Source of the DNA: Candidatus Sulfotelmatobacter sp.
GTDB lineage: Bacteria > Acidobacteriota > Terriglobia > Terriglobales > Acidobacteriaceae
Length of the DNA: 64,000 bases
Direction of reading: 5' to 3'
Assembly: GCA_030041475.1 (NCBI GenBank)
Contig: JASHNU010000081.1
Coordinates: forward strand, 1-64,000
Under the pieces are notes generated by a model, which saw only the letters and a list, made by a program, of their open reading frames with translations, was not told the origin of the DNA and did no database searches. The position numbers and the translations under genes were made by a program. Position 1 is the first letter of the stretch; each line of letters begins with the position of its first letter. Shown in pieces: positions 17,357 to 27,234 of this stretch.

Positions 17357-19924
17357 ATGAGCTCGGGCCGAGAATGCGATCTGTGCGGCCTGCGCTGCGG
17401 CAAGCATCCCTTGCAGCAGGCAGTCGGTGAACTCGACCGCTACTTCTGCTGCCTCGGCTGCATGAACGTGTATCTCATCCTCTGGGAGAGCGGCGCAATC
17501 CAGGCCGGGCAAGACGTTCGCGAGACCGAATTATTCCAGCGCAGCCTTCAGCTTGGGCTGATCTCCAATCGTGCGTCGGACGAAGTCTCTTCCGAAACCA
17601 TCGCCACGCCCGCCGGTCCGACGGAGGAACTTCTTCTTCATGTGACCGGCATGTGGTGCACCTCATGCGCGTGGCTTATCGAGCATGCAATCGCGACAGT
17701 CCCGGGAGTGGTCAAAGCCGAAGCCTCGTTCGCTGCTGATCTGGTCAAAGTGCAATACCAACCCCAGATTACTCCGTCGGAGCGCGTGATGAGCCGTATC
17801 AATGCCCTCGGCTACAAAGCTCAAACTTACGAGGACCACAACGAGGCGGCCGATGCCGAACGCCGCGACCTGATCATCCGCTTCGGTCTGGCCGCATTTC
17901 TCTGGGCCAACGTGATGAGTTTCAGCCTTGCGCTCTATGCCGGATACTTCGAACAGATCTCCGGCAGTGTGCGCCGCGGTCTTCCCTTTCTTCTCATGGC
18001 TCTGGCCACCCCCGTCGTTTTTTACTGCGCGCAGCCGGTGTTGCGCGTCGCCTGGCGCGGTTTGCTCAATCGCACCATCCGCATGGAGTCCTTGCTGGCG
18101 CTCGGCATTCTGGCGGCTTACGGCTACAGCGTGGTGCAGGCTTTCCGCGGCGAGATTCACCTTTACTTCGATACCGCAACAGTCATCGTCGCGCTCGTGC
18201 TGGCGGGAAAACTGATCGAACGCAACGCGAAGGAGAAGGCCTCGCATTGGATCGCCCAACTCCATCGCATGATGCCCAATAAGGCTCGCCTGCTGAGCAA
18301 AGGGACAGAGCGCTTCGTCAGCGCGGACGCTCTCGAGCCTGGGCAGATCTTCGTAGTCAAAGCGGGCGAGCGCATTCCAGCTGATGGAGTTGTCACCGAA
18401 GGCGAGTCGCACGCCGATGAATCGCTTCTGACTGGTGAATCAGTCCCTGTTAGAAAACGAAGCGGAGAAAATGTTGCCGCCGGCAGCATCAATGTCGACG
18501 GTGTCATCAGTGTGCAGGCAACCAATTCCGCCAGTGATTCGACGTTGTCGCGCATCATTGCACTCGTCGAGAAGGCGCTCAGCAGCCGCTCCGACCTGGA
18601 GCGAACGGTCGATCGCGTGTCTCGCATTTTCGTTCCCTGCGTCGTGCTGACCGCCCTGCTGACATTTCTTTTCACCTGGACCGCCGGCGCCGCGACTCTC
18701 GCTCAGGCCCTGATGCGTGCCATCACCGTGCTGGTCATCGCCTGCCCTTGTGCGCTGGGGCTGGCCACGCCATTGGCCATTACCGCTGCTTTCGGCGCGG
18801 CGTCGCGCCACGGCATCCTGGTTCGCGATGGCCACGTGCTCGAAACTCTGCGCAAGGTCGACACCGTCATCCTCGACAAAACCGGAACCGTGACAGAAGG
18901 CAAGTTTTCGCTTCTTGAGTTCGTGGCATGCCGGCGGTTCTGTGCCGAGCCGGTCCTGGCCGGAGTCGCACCCTCCGGCCAGGCCACGATGCTAGATTCT
19001 GCAGTTTCCCCCAGCGTTCCATCCGACGACGAAACCCTGCCCCTGCTCGCCTCACTCGAACAGTATTCAGAACACCCGCTGGCCAAGGCCGTTGCAGACT
19101 TCGCCCGCCAACAGCGCTTGACTATGCATGACGCGACTTCGGTCGAGATCCATAAAGGCCGTGGCATCACGGGCGTCGTCGGCGAAAAAAACGTCTTCGT
19201 CGGGAACCGCCGCCTCACCAGGGAACTCGGCATCTGGATCGACGAGGCTGCAGAGCAACAGGCCTCCCAGTGGGAGGAACAAGGCAAGACCGTTTCATTC
19301 CTGGGCTGGAATGGCGAACTGCGCACTCTGGCTGCTTTCGGCGACCGCCTGAAGCCTGAAGCCGTCGACCTTGTCATGGAACTAAAGCGCCGTGGACTTG
19401 ATGTCCATCTCGTTTCTGGCGACGCCCGCGCCACCACGAAATGGATCGCCTCCTGCGTCGGCAGCGATTCATATGAATGCGAAGTTCTTCCCGAAGAAAA
19501 GGCCGGTGTGGTGCGAAGGTTGCAAGAACAGGGCGCCGTGGTCGCAATGGTCGGCGACGGCATCAACGACGCTCCAGCCCTCGCTCAGGCCGATCTCGGC
19601 ATTGCCATGGGTTCCGGCGCCGATGTCGCCATGAAGGCCGCGGCAGTCGTGATGATGAACAACTCACTGCACAAAGTCCTCGACGTCTTTGCGCTTTCGC
19701 AGAAAACCATGCGCATCGTGCGGCAGAATCTCTTCTGGGCTTTCTTCTACAACACTGCCGGAATCACGCTCGCAGTAGCCGGAATTTTGAACCCCATCAT
19801 GGCAGCTTCTGCCATGTTGCTCTCCAGCTTGTCGGTCGTGGGGAATTCGATGCGCCTTGCCCGATCTGAGAAATTGCGTCCCGCCCAAGCCAGAATACTT
19901 TCGCCGTTCAGGCAGCCCGGCTGA
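17357..19924 (+). CDS. ccoI: Copper-exporting P-type ATPase for cbb3 assembly
   Basis: 855 residues. The N-terminal CDLCGLRCG...CCLGC segment and the HMA motif MWCTSCAW (about 98-105) bind Cu. The transmembrane CPCALG motif, the phosphorylation site DKTGT, the HP motif in SEHPLA, and MVGDGINDAP are all present: a P1B-type Cu+ ATPase of the CcoI/FixI (CopA2) kind. It pumps Cu into the periplasm for the CuB site of CcoN. An insert of about 30 residues between FVAC and DDETLPLL (18926-19025) contains a perfect 11-bp inverted repeat in the DNA (18955-18965 and 18973-18983) and looks like an acquired palindromic element. It is the last gene of the operon and faces the kinase gene. Confidence 0.92.
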   Translation: MSSGRECDLCGLRCGKHPLQQAVGELDRYFCCLGCMNVYLILWESGAIQAGQDVRETELFQRSLQLGLISNRASDEVSSETIATPAGPTEELLLHVTGMWCTSCAWLIEHAIATVPGVVKAEASFAADLVKVQYQPQITPSERVMSRINALGYKAQTYEDHNEAADAERRDLIIRFGLAAFLWANVMSFSLALYAGYFEQISGSVRRGLPFLLMALATPVVFYCAQPVLRVAWRGLLNRTIRMESLLALGILAAYGYSVVQAFRGEIHLYFDTATVIVALVLAGKLIERNAKEKASHWIAQLHRMMPNKARLLSKGTERFVSADALEPGQIFVVKAGERIPADGVVTEGESHADESLLTGESVPVRKRSGENVAAGSINVDGVISVQATNSASDSTLSRIIALVEKALSSRSDLERTVDRVSRIFVPCVVLTALLTFLFTWTAGAATLAQALMRAITVLVIACPCALGLATPLAITAAFGAASRHGILVRDGHVLETLRKVDTVILDKTGTVTEGKFSLLEFVACRRFCAEPVLAGVAPSGQATMLDSAVSPSVPSDDETLPLLASLEQYSEHPLAKAVADFARQQRLTMHDATSVEIHKGRGITGVVGEKNVFVGNRRLTRELGIWIDEAAEQQASQWEEQGKTVSFLGWNGELRTLAAFGDRLKPEAVDLVMELKRRGLDVHLVSGDARATTKWIASCVGSDSYECEVLPEEKAGVVRRLQEQGAVVAMVGDGINDAPALAQADLGIAMGSGADVAMKAAAVVMMNNSLHKVLDVFALSQKTMRIVRQNLFWAFFYNTAGITLAVAGILNPIMAASAMLLSSLSVVGNSMRLARSEKLRPAQARILSPFRQPG
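18926..19025 (+). repeat. Palindromic element lying in frame inside ccoI
   Basis: Arms cctggccggag / ctccggccagg (18955-18965 and 18973-18983), a perfect 11-bp stem with a 7-base loop, encode part of an extra segment in the nucleotide-binding domain of CcoI that I do not expect in this family. The reading frame stays open throughout. Confidence 0.55.
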
Positions 19925-19951
19925 TTTCAGTCGGGATCAGTTAAGCCCCGG

Positions 19952-22549
19952 TCATTTCAATCCCCGGACCACATACGCCTCCGACAGCACTTGAACGTAG
20001 ATGTAGGCATAGGTGCTGCCGTCATTTGAGAACAGCGGACTGGCCACATTTGTGACCCCGGCCGGAACGCTGTCGCCCAGTGTCCTCCACAGCTCCATTT
20101 TCCCGGTGGTCGTGTTCACCTTGTAGACCTTTGCGGTTCGCTCCCGCTGCAGGGCGGAGGCCGCGTAGACCGAGGTCCCGTCGGCTGTCCACGAGCTGAC
20201 GTAGTACTGCGGGTCAAGGCCCGGAATCGGATGCAGGCCTCCTCCTTCCAGCGGCCAAATCCCCCATTTCCCGTCAGGTCCGACCACGGCTAAATTGCGC
20301 CCATCGGGAGATAAGATCGTACCGGTAACGCCCTCGGGCGTAATGGGCCTGGCATCGCCCGTACCCACATCAATCACGTAATCACGAGCTCCATGCCCTG
20401 CTTCGACTCCGCCGGCCACCAAGTGCTTTCCATCGGCCAGGAAGCGTCCCTCGGCATAGGCAATCTGATCGTGGGTCAACGTCCTCGCTTCTCCTGCGCC
20501 CGTCGGCACCACGCTGAGCGGCCCGCCTTTCGGCGGCTTGGTGATCACCCACTTCGTGTCCGGCGACATTGCCAGAGCGTTGCCTTCGCCCACGCGGATG
20601 GGAGGCGAGCCATCGGTATCGCGCAGAAAGACGGTGTAATTCGGCCCACCTCCTTCGCCGGATTCCTCGAACAGGAGCTTCTTCCCGTCCCGGCTGATGT
20701 CTCTAACGATGGACCAGCCCAGCCAGCCCAGTTCCCGCTCTTCCTTCATGCCCGGAGCGAGCCCGCGAATGCCGATCCTCTGCTGATTTGTCACCAGCAG
20801 CGCTATGCCGTTGCGCACATCCTCCAACCACATACCGCCGGGAACATTGGTGATATTGCGCAGTTTGCCGCTGAGCGTCACACCGCGCAGATTGTCCGCA
20901 GGCCCAATGCGTGTGGAAGTAAACCACACCTCGTCGCCGGCTGGCGACCACAAAAGGCCCTCGATGGACTCCCATCCCGTGGAGAGTTTCCTTTCATGGC
21001 CCTCCATGTCAACCACGGCTAGCGAGCCCTCATCGTCGCCTCCCGTATTTTCGTGGTCGGCGAAAGCCACCCATTTGCCGTCGGGCGAAATCTTCGGCGT
21101 GCTGATCCAGTTGATGCTGTCTACCAGGGTATGGCCGATGGGATATTCCAGCTGCCAGTGCCTGGTCGAAGGGATAAAGTGCACCACAGCCATGTTCTGG
21201 CCGTCCGCTGCCCAATCGGCGTCCTCGACGTTGTCGAGAACCTCCCGCGGTGTTCCTCCGCTCAGCGGAACCCGGGCCAGCGTTCCCATCCTGGCATAGC
21301 CCGCCAGACCAACGGTGTTGAGCCGGACGGCTAGTTCTCCGTTCTTCGAGATCGCCAGCAACTCCGTGTCTTTCATCCCGAGTTCGCGCGCGCCGGTCTC
21401 GTCGGTTCGGGCCAGGTACATCTGGCTGCTGCCGCCGTCCCACGCGGCGCTGTAGACGACCGTGCCGTCGGGAGTGAACCGGGCGTTTCCGATCGAACCA
21501 GTGCGGAAGGTAAGCTGCTGGTACTCCGGCGGAGCCACCGCGCCACCGCCGCGTCCCAGCCACCAGCCCAGGCCGAGCGCTGCCGCCGCGATCGCGACGA
21601 CGCCTGCCGCAGCGACCAGCGAAGACCGGGTTCCTGCGGTCTTCGTTGGTTCTTTTTCCAGCACTGCTTGCGCGCCCGACTTGCTGGTCCCAGAAACTTC
21701 CGTCAGCGCTTCCAGATCAAACGCCAGGTCGCCCGCTGACTGAAACCTCTGCGCCGGATGCTTCTCCATGCAGTGCCGCACAATCCGCTCCAGCCCCGGT
21801 GGAACGTTGCGCGCCGTCTCTGAAAGCTCAGGCGTCTCTTCTTTCAGGATCGCGCTCATGGTGTCGGCCGCGGTTTCACCGTGAAACGCACGCTTGCCCG
21901 AGATCATCTCGTAGAGAATCGCTCCGAACGAAAAAATGTCGGTGCGATGGTCGGCCGGTTTTCCCCGAACCTGCTCTGGAGACATATATCCCGCCGTGCC
22001 CATCACTACGCCGGCTTCGGTGGCTACCTGCAGGGTCGGTGCGTCTCCGCTGCCGCTCGTGGCCTCCGGCTTGGTCAGCTTGGCCAGGCCGAAATCGAGA
22101 ATCTTCACCCGCCCATCGTTGGTGAGAAACAGATTTTCCGGCTTCAGGTCGCGGTGCACGATTCCTTTTTCGTGCGCCGCCGCCAGCCCGCGCGCCACCT
22201 GAGTTGCGTACTCAATGACGCGCCGCACCGGCAATGGCCCCGTCCGCAGCCGCTCCCGCAGCGTCTCCCCTTCCAGCAATTCGCTTACGACATACGGGGC
22301 GCCTCGCTCCTCGCCAATGTCGAAGATCGAAAGAATGTTTGGATGATTCAGAGCTGCCGCCGCCCGTGCTTCCTGGGCAAAGCGCTGCAGCCGTTCGCGG
22401 TCCGCCGAGAACGTCGCTGGCAGAACCTTGATCGCGACCGTGCGGTCCAGCCGCGAATCGTGCGCGCGATACACCTCGCCCATCCCGCCCGCGCCTATCA
22501 TCGACTGAATTTCGTACGGCCCAAGTTTCGTTCCTGGATTCAGTGCCAT
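19952..22549 (-). CDS. Membrane Ser/Thr protein kinase with extracellular beta-propeller
   Basis: 865 residues. The N-terminal PknB-type kinase domain is complete: G-loop GAGGMGEV (19-26), K41 in AIKVL, the catalytic HRDLKPEN (D134), DFG (152-154) and APE-like SPEQ. A single transmembrane helix (about 311-332) leads to a TolB/WD40-like beta-propeller of about 520 residues with repeated SPDGK-type turns. It should bind a ligand or protein outside the membrane and phosphorylate targets inside. Such kinases are greatly expanded in Acidobacteriota. It converges on ccoI with a 27-base gap; no functional link is implied. Confidence 0.92.
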   Translation of the reverse strand: MALNPGTKLGPYEIQSMIGAGGMGEVYRAHDSRLDRTVAIKVLPATFSADRERLQRFAQEARAAAALNHPNILSIFDIGEERGAPYVVSELLEGETLRERLRTGPLPVRRVIEYATQVARGLAAAHEKGIVHRDLKPENLFLTNDGRVKILDFGLAKLTKPEATSGSGDAPTLQVATEAGVVMGTAGYMSPEQVRGKPADHRTDIFSFGAILYEMISGKRAFHGETAADTMSAILKEETPELSETARNVPPGLERIVRHCMEKHPAQRFQSAGDLAFDLEALTEVSGTSKSGAQAVLEKEPTKTAGTRSSLVAAAGVVAIAAAALGLGWWLGRGGGAVAPPEYQQLTFRTGSIGNARFTPDGTVVYSAAWDGGSSQMYLARTDETGARELGMKDTELLAISKNGELAVRLNTVGLAGYARMGTLARVPLSGGTPREVLDNVEDADWAADGQNMAVVHFIPSTRHWQLEYPIGHTLVDSINWISTPKISPDGKWVAFADHENTGGDDEGSLAVVDMEGHERKLSTGWESIEGLLWSPAGDEVWFTSTRIGPADNLRGVTLSGKLRNITNVPGGMWLEDVRNGIALLVTNQQRIGIRGLAPGMKEERELGWLGWSIVRDISRDGKKLLFEESGEGGGPNYTVFLRDTDGSPPIRVGEGNALAMSPDTKWVITKPPKGGPLSVVPTGAGEARTLTHDQIAYAEGRFLADGKHLVAGGVEAGHGARDYVIDVGTGDARPITPEGVTGTILSPDGRNLAVVGPDGKWGIWPLEGGGLHPIPGLDPQYYVSSWTADGTSVYAASALQRERTAKVYKVNTTTGKMELWRTLGDSVPAGVTNVASPLFSNDGSTYAYIYVQVLSEAYVVRGLK

Positions 22550-22604
22550 GAGTGAGTGATGTGTCGCGGCATTATACCTGTGCTGCGTGCCGCTTCGCGA
22601 AGAA

Positions 22605-23162
22605 CTACTTCGCCGCCTCTATCTCCTCGGCCATGGCCAGCATTTTTGTGACGCTGTTCCAGTTCCGGGCAGTACCGCGGGTCCCGACTTGCCTTTCCAG
22701 TGATGACCAAGGCAGCTTCGATCGGCCGGCGCCGTTCGGGAAATAGATGTAAACTTCGCGCCCGATCAGGTGCACCTCCTCGGGATCGGGCTTCAGAGCG
22801 AGCAAATTCGCCCGCGCCTCACGAATGGGCTCCTCGGCCAGAAAACTGATGAGCAGTTTGCCGGGATTGAGACCCCTGCGGCGGGCAAATGGATTTCGAG
22901 CGATGGCGCTACGGAACTCGTCCGGGGTACGAAGAATCACATCCGGGCGGAAGCCGGCTTTGCGTTCGATCGCCTCTTCAATCTTGCGGCGCAGCGCCGC
23001 CAGATTCTTCTCTTTCGTCCGGAAGATCACGTTGCCACTCTGCACGTAAGTGCGCGGATCCTCCAGCTTGAGAGATCTGTAGATCGCGCACAGCACATCC
23101 ATCTTAATGCGATTGTGAGCGCCGACGTTGACGCCGCGCAGCAAGGAAATCACGACCGACAT
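22605..23162 (-). CDS. DUF1697 family protein
   Basis: 185 residues from the ATG at 23162 (MSVVISLLRGVNVG), which has an AAGGAA-type ribosome binding site. The N-terminal LLRGVNVGxxNxIKM and YVQSGNVIF segments are the signature of the DUF1697/UPF family, cytoplasmic proteins of unknown function with an alpha/beta fold. It lies upstream of the kinase gene with a gap of 55 bases and may be co-transcribed. The function is unknown. Confidence 0.85.
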   Translation of the reverse strand: MSVVISLLRGVNVGAHNRIKMDVLCAIYRSLKLEDPRTYVQSGNVIFRTKEKNLAALRRKIEEAIERKAGFRPDVILRTPDEFRSAIARNPFARRRGLNPGKLLISFLAEEPIREARANLLALKPDPEEVHLIGREVYIYFPNGAGRSKLPWSSLERQVGTRGTARNWNSVTKMLAMAEEIEAAK

Positions 23163-23399
23163 GGCCGTTCCTTTCCGTTGGTGGGCTTTCAAGGGCAATG
23201 ACATCATACGCGAGCCGGGCGGCTTCCAGACCACCCGCAGCCTGCCCTCTCGAGTCCGCCTCGAACCAAGAAAATCACTTTGAGCGGGACGGGTCTTCTC
23301 TCAGAATCAGAGAAAGTGGCAAGATTGCGCTGATCGTCGCGCCCTCGTCTGAAGCAGATGTGCAGGCCTGTCCATCGGGCCTGCGGGGAGATGTGCCAT

Positions 23400-23600
23400 A
23401 TGTCGGGACAGGTGGTTCTGTATTTTGACGATCAGGCTGACGCGTTGCGTTTCGCTCTCGCGGCAGGCTCAGTAATGGCGGGCGAAGGCGGCAAGTTCAC
23501 CAGCGAACTGGTGGAAGAGACCGCCAGAGTCACGCGCATCCGTCTTGATGCAGTGAACGCCGGAAATTCCAAGAAGCAAAATCCTGGCTGCGCTGCTTAG
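23400..23600 (+). CDS. Small conserved-looking hypothetical protein
   Basis: 66 residues from the ATG at 23400 (MSGQVVLYFDDQADALRFAL), which follows GGGGAG. The sequence looks like a compact ferredoxin-like or ACT-like fold with a helix after the first strand, and has no membrane segment. Family not recognised. It stands alone between DUF1697 (divergent) and the STAS gene (convergent). Confidence 0.55.
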   Translation: MSGQVVLYFDDQADALRFALAAGSVMAGEGGKFTSELVEETARVTRIRLDAVNAGNSKKQNPGCAA

Positions 23601-23662
23601 CGGTGTCCCTCGCGCATATTCGCCCGGGATTACTTAGATTCGCCACGTATCCCAGCAACTTC

Positions 23663-24010
23663 CTACGCGTTTCCCGCATTCGTGAATGCTTCAATGGCGT
23701 CGGACAGCGTGGGAAACATCAGAAAAACCTGCTCGACCTTTGTAATTTCGAAAACCCTGCGTACCCGCTGGTTCACTCCCGTCAAGGCAACGCGCCTGCC
23801 GGACTTGGTGCAGGAAGTGCATGCGCTCACCAGCGATCCCAGTCCGGATGAGTCCAGATACGGAACACCCGTCAGGTCCAGAATCATCGTGGGAGCGTCC
23901 TCGCGCCGCACCGCATTCATGAACGGTGACACATTTTCCATGGTCAGCGGACCGCGGAAGCTCAGCACTCCCCGGTCCAGACGTTCGACCTCCAACGGTT
24001 CCGACGGCAT
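23663..24010 (-). CDS. STAS-domain anti-sigma factor antagonist
   Basis: 115 residues forming a single STAS domain. The phosphorylatable serine motif YLDSSGLGSLV (S54/S55) is intact, as in SpoIIAA and RsbV. Such proteins release a sigma factor by binding its anti-sigma kinase when unphosphorylated. No anti-sigma kinase or phosphatase gene is nearby, so its partners must be encoded elsewhere. Confidence 0.88.
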   Translation of the reverse strand: MPSEPLEVERLDRGVLSFRGPLTMENVSPFMNAVRREDAPTMILDLTGVPYLDSSGLGSLVSACTSCTKSGRRVALTGVNQRVRRVFEITKVEQVFLMFPTLSDAIEAFTNAGNA

Positions 24011-24206
24011 GGAGGAGCGATTTTAGGCCACATCACAAAGCGCGTTCAAGTGGAAGTCTGATGAAAGTCCGCCTTTGGCGCCTTTACTCAGGCCGGAATT
24101 TCGTTTGTAATTTTTTTGTGTTTTCTGCGAAGAAACCTCTCTTGGGAGCCTGCCATTGCTAGGATTGCAGACATGGCATGTGGGGAGAAACGGATGACGA
24201 AACGAC

Positions 24207-25943
24207 TTGGAAATTCACGCAGGTGTTCGCAATAGCCATTCCAGTGTTGCCGAGGTGAGCGCTGAAGCCAGCGCCGAACAAAACCTCACGCAAGCTCCGC
24301 CGCGCCATCCCAAGGGAACCGAAGCCCGCATCCTGCTGACCTCGGTCTTCGGACCATACGCGCAGGACGATGAATTCGGCAGCCGCTCCATCAATCCTAT
24401 GGAGCTTTATCACAATCAGGTCACGCGCGCCCAGGGCAGCTTTTCCCTCCGCATGTTTCATCGTTCCTGGGGCATCATGCTGATCCAGGCCAATATCTCC
24501 GCCCCCTGCACAGTTCTGGATTTTCCAACTCGCAAGGCCTTCGCTCGCGAGCTCACAAAACACGACTACGACATCGTCGGCATCTCGTCCATCATCGTGA
24601 ACGTGGGCAAGGTGCGGGAGATGTGCCGCCTGATTCGCAAACTCTCGCCGCACTCCGAAATCGTTGTGGGAGGCCACGTCGCCGCCATACCGAGAATCGA
24701 ATCTATGATCGACGCCGACCACATTGTGCGCGGCGAGGGCGTTTCCTGGATGCGGCGTTATCTCGGCCAAGACGAAACCGCTCCCATCCGCCATCCTGCG
24801 ATCGTCTCCGGATTGCGCACGCGCATCATGGGCATTCGTTTACCAGACCGCAAAGGCGCGACTGCCGCAACCATCATCCCGTCGGTCGGCTGCCCCATGG
24901 GATGCAATTTCTGCACGACCTCGGCTTTCTTCGGCGGCAAGGGCAAGTTCGTCAACTTCTTCGAGAGCGGCGACGAGCTATTCGAAGTCATGAGCCGTAT
25001 GGAAGACAAGCTCAAAGTGCATTCTTTCTTCGTGATGGACGAAAATTTCCTGCTGCATCGCCCGCGCGCCATGCGTCTGCTCGAGCGCATGAAAGAAGCC
25101 GGCAAAAGCTGGACGATGTCAGTCTTCGCCTCCGCCAACGCGATCCGCAAGTACACCATGCAGGAACTAGTCGATCTCGGAGTTTCGTGGCTCTGGATGG
25201 GCCTGGAGTCTCCGCAGGCCACCTACAACAAGCTGCATGGCACAGACACGCGCCAGCTCACCCGCGAATTGCGCGAACACGGAATTCGCGTGCAAGGGTC
25301 CACCATCATCGGTCTGGAGCACCACACTCCCGACAACATCATTGCCGAGATCGAGCACGCCGTTTCCCACGATACCGACTTCCATCAGTTCATGCTCTAC
25401 ACCCCGGTTCCTGGCACGCCTCTGTACCAGCAAATGGCCGAGGAAGGCCGAATGCTCGGTGACATGGACTACGCCGACGTTCATGGCCAGTTCAAGTTCA
25501 ATTTCAGGCACGCGGCGATTTCACGCGACGACTCCAAACGCTTTCTCGACTGGGCGTTTTGGCGCGATTTCGAAGCTAACGGGCCCAGCCTGTACCGCAT
25601 TGCTCGCACCTTGTTGACAGGCTGGAAACGCTACAAGGATTGGCCGGACGCGCGCGTGCGTGAGCGCTTTGCCCACGAGATGCGCCGCCTGGCCGGTGTC
25701 TACAGCTCGGCACTCTGGGCCATGGAGCGTCAGTTCCGGAAAGTGGATCGCGATGTCAGTGAGCAGATTCGCGCCCTGCGCCACGAATTCCAGCAGGAGT
25801 CTGGAGCCGCAGCTCGTATGCTTCCGGTTCTGCTCGGTCCCGTTTTGCTGTGGACCACGCGCCGGGAAGCGAGACGTTTGGCGCGCGGAAAAACCTACGA
25901 GCCGCCTACGATTCTTGAACGCACGAATTGGGCGGGCGCCTAG
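24207..25943 (+). CDS. B12-binding-type radical SAM protein
   Basis: 578 residues. An N-terminal Rossmann-like domain (about 40-185) resembles cobalamin-binding domains but lacks an obvious DxHxxG. The radical SAM core follows with CPMGCNFC (C229, C233, C236) and GLESP and GLEHHTPD motifs. The C-terminal 150 residues are helical with a hydrophobic patch. It probably methylates or rearranges a lipid or natural-product substrate; the substrate is not evident. The start is uncertain: TTG 24207 or GTG 24255. An ATG at 24194 with a better ribosome binding site opens a 13-codon reading frame (MTKRLGNSRRCSQ) that overlaps the start one frame off, so a leader peptide or a frameshift is possible. Confidence 0.82.
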   Translation: MEIHAGVRNSHSSVAEVSAEASAEQNLTQAPPRHPKGTEARILLTSVFGPYAQDDEFGSRSINPMELYHNQVTRAQGSFSLRMFHRSWGIMLIQANISAPCTVLDFPTRKAFARELTKHDYDIVGISSIIVNVGKVREMCRLIRKLSPHSEIVVGGHVAAIPRIESMIDADHIVRGEGVSWMRRYLGQDETAPIRHPAIVSGLRTRIMGIRLPDRKGATAATIIPSVGCPMGCNFCTTSAFFGGKGKFVNFFESGDELFEVMSRMEDKLKVHSFFVMDENFLLHRPRAMRLLERMKEAGKSWTMSVFASANAIRKYTMQELVDLGVSWLWMGLESPQATYNKLHGTDTRQLTRELREHGIRVQGSTIIGLEHHTPDNIIAEIEHAVSHDTDFHQFMLYTPVPGTPLYQQMAEEGRMLGDMDYADVHGQFKFNFRHAAISRDDSKRFLDWAFWRDFEANGPSLYRIARTLLTGWKRYKDWPDARVRERFAHEMRRLAGVYSSALWAMERQFRKVDRDVSEQIRALRHEFQQESGAAARMLPVLLGPVLLWTTRREARRLARGKTYEPPTILERTNWAGA

Positions 25944-25973
25944 TTCTTGTGCCTTGCCGGGCTCGCGCCGTTC

Positions 25974-26471
25974 TTAACAGCGGCGATAGCCGATCGCGAA
26001 GAAAATTCCGAGAGCGAGGATCAGCAGGCCTGCGCACACTAGAATGACCCAGAGTCGTCGCGAACCCGAAAGCTGCGTCAGCCGCAGCGCCGCCGGATCG
26101 GCCGTCGGCAGTGACGAACAAAGCCTGTCCACCACTCCGCGATAGACATTCCACAACAAAAGTCCGGGTCCAATGTAGAGCAGCGTCGCGGTAATCGCGT
26201 ACACCACGAGCCCAAATTTCAGTTTGTAGGCCAGCGGAGCCGAACGCTCGTCGAATGTCAGCGACTGAGTAATGGCAATCGCAGCGGTTGATCCGGTGAC
26301 GTTAATGAGCTGGGCGGCAACGATGTAGACCTTCACCAGCGATTTGATCTTGGGTTCGTCGGGGGTATCGACGAAGTAGGCAAGCCGGCGCGGCCCGCGA
26401 GGAAGGAAGACCAACTTTCCACTCTCGTCCTTCGCGAACTGCCGGTCGGCGAGATTATCCAAAATTCCCAT
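25974..26471 (-). CDS. Hypothetical membrane protein
   Basis: 165 residues from the ATG at 26471 (MGILDNLADRQF). A soluble N-terminus of about 50 residues is followed by two or three hydrophobic segments and a final helix near the C-terminus (about 140-160). The N-terminal half (FLPRGPRRLAYFVDTPDEPKI) looks conserved in character, but I do not recognise the family. It converges on the radical SAM gene. Confidence 0.65.
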   Translation of the reverse strand: MGILDNLADRQFAKDESGKLVFLPRGPRRLAYFVDTPDEPKIKSLVKVYIVAAQLINVTGSTAAIAITQSLTFDERSAPLAYKLKFGLVVYAITATLLYIGPGLLLWNVYRGVVDRLCSSLPTADPAALRLTQLSGSRRLWVILVCAGLLILALGIFFAIGYRRC

Positions 26472-26627
26472 CACGGTTCCCCGCTGCATTTCCAAGTATG
26501 AGTAGGTCTGTGGTCTGAGCCTAACGCAGTCGAGGAAGGGCGCAAGTCACAGAGGTAACGGGTACGTTCAGTGAGTGTCGGCGCACGGAGCCAGATTGAC
26601 GAGCGGTAATTCGAGCGGCTGCGGCAG

Positions 26628-27032
26628 CTACCCCGTCTTGCGCGTCGACAGCATGGTCAGGATTTCGCGCAGTCCCTGGCGGATGTGCTGAATTTCCGAG
26701 TGCGAATGCGAAGGGAAAGGAATCGCAGCCTGCGTTTTGTCGGTTTTGGTTTCCGCCCGCAAGTGCTGCCGTGCTCCCGCAATGGTGAAGCCCTGCTCGT
26801 AGAGCAGCTCCTTGATGCGCAGCACGTTTTCGACATCGCGCTTGCGGTACATGCGCTGCCCAGTGCTGCTTTTCACGGGCTTCAGCTGCGGAAACTCAGA
26901 TTCCCAGAAGCGCAGCACATACGCCGGCAGGTGGCACAGCGTCGCCACTTCGCCGATGCGGAAATAAAGCTTGTCGGGGATGACCACTTCACCGGCCTTC
27001 GCCTTGCTCGTGCTCTTCTTCCTTGCAGCCAT
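26628..27032 (-). CDS. MerR-family transcriptional regulator
   Basis: 134 residues. A Lys-rich N-terminus is followed by the MerR winged helix-turn-helix (LYFRIGEVATLCHLPAYVLRFWE, residues 22-44; TGQRMYRKRDVENVLRIKELL, 57-77) and a short dimerisation helix. It lacks an effector domain, like the small MerR proteins (HspR/CarA N-terminal type) often found near ihf genes. The target is unknown. Confidence 0.9.
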   Translation of the reverse strand: MAARKKSTSKAKAGEVVIPDKLYFRIGEVATLCHLPAYVLRFWESEFPQLKPVKSSTGQRMYRKRDVENVLRIKELLYEQGFTIAGARQHLRAETKTDKTQAAIPFPSHSHSEIQHIRQGLREILTMLSTRKTG

Positions 27033-27234
27033 CTGGAGGGCTCCGCCAAAGCCGGAGCGTCACTATTGTGACATACCTGCGGTCCGAGACATCGGAGATT
27101 TTCGCAAACGAGCCGCATTCGGCACTCAGCACTTGGCCCCACACTCAGCTCTTGAGGGTTCACGATAGAGGGTCTCGCAGGAACTGACCTGGCTGAATGC
27201 GGACGGATGATTGCTCCAAGCTCAAAATGGAAAA

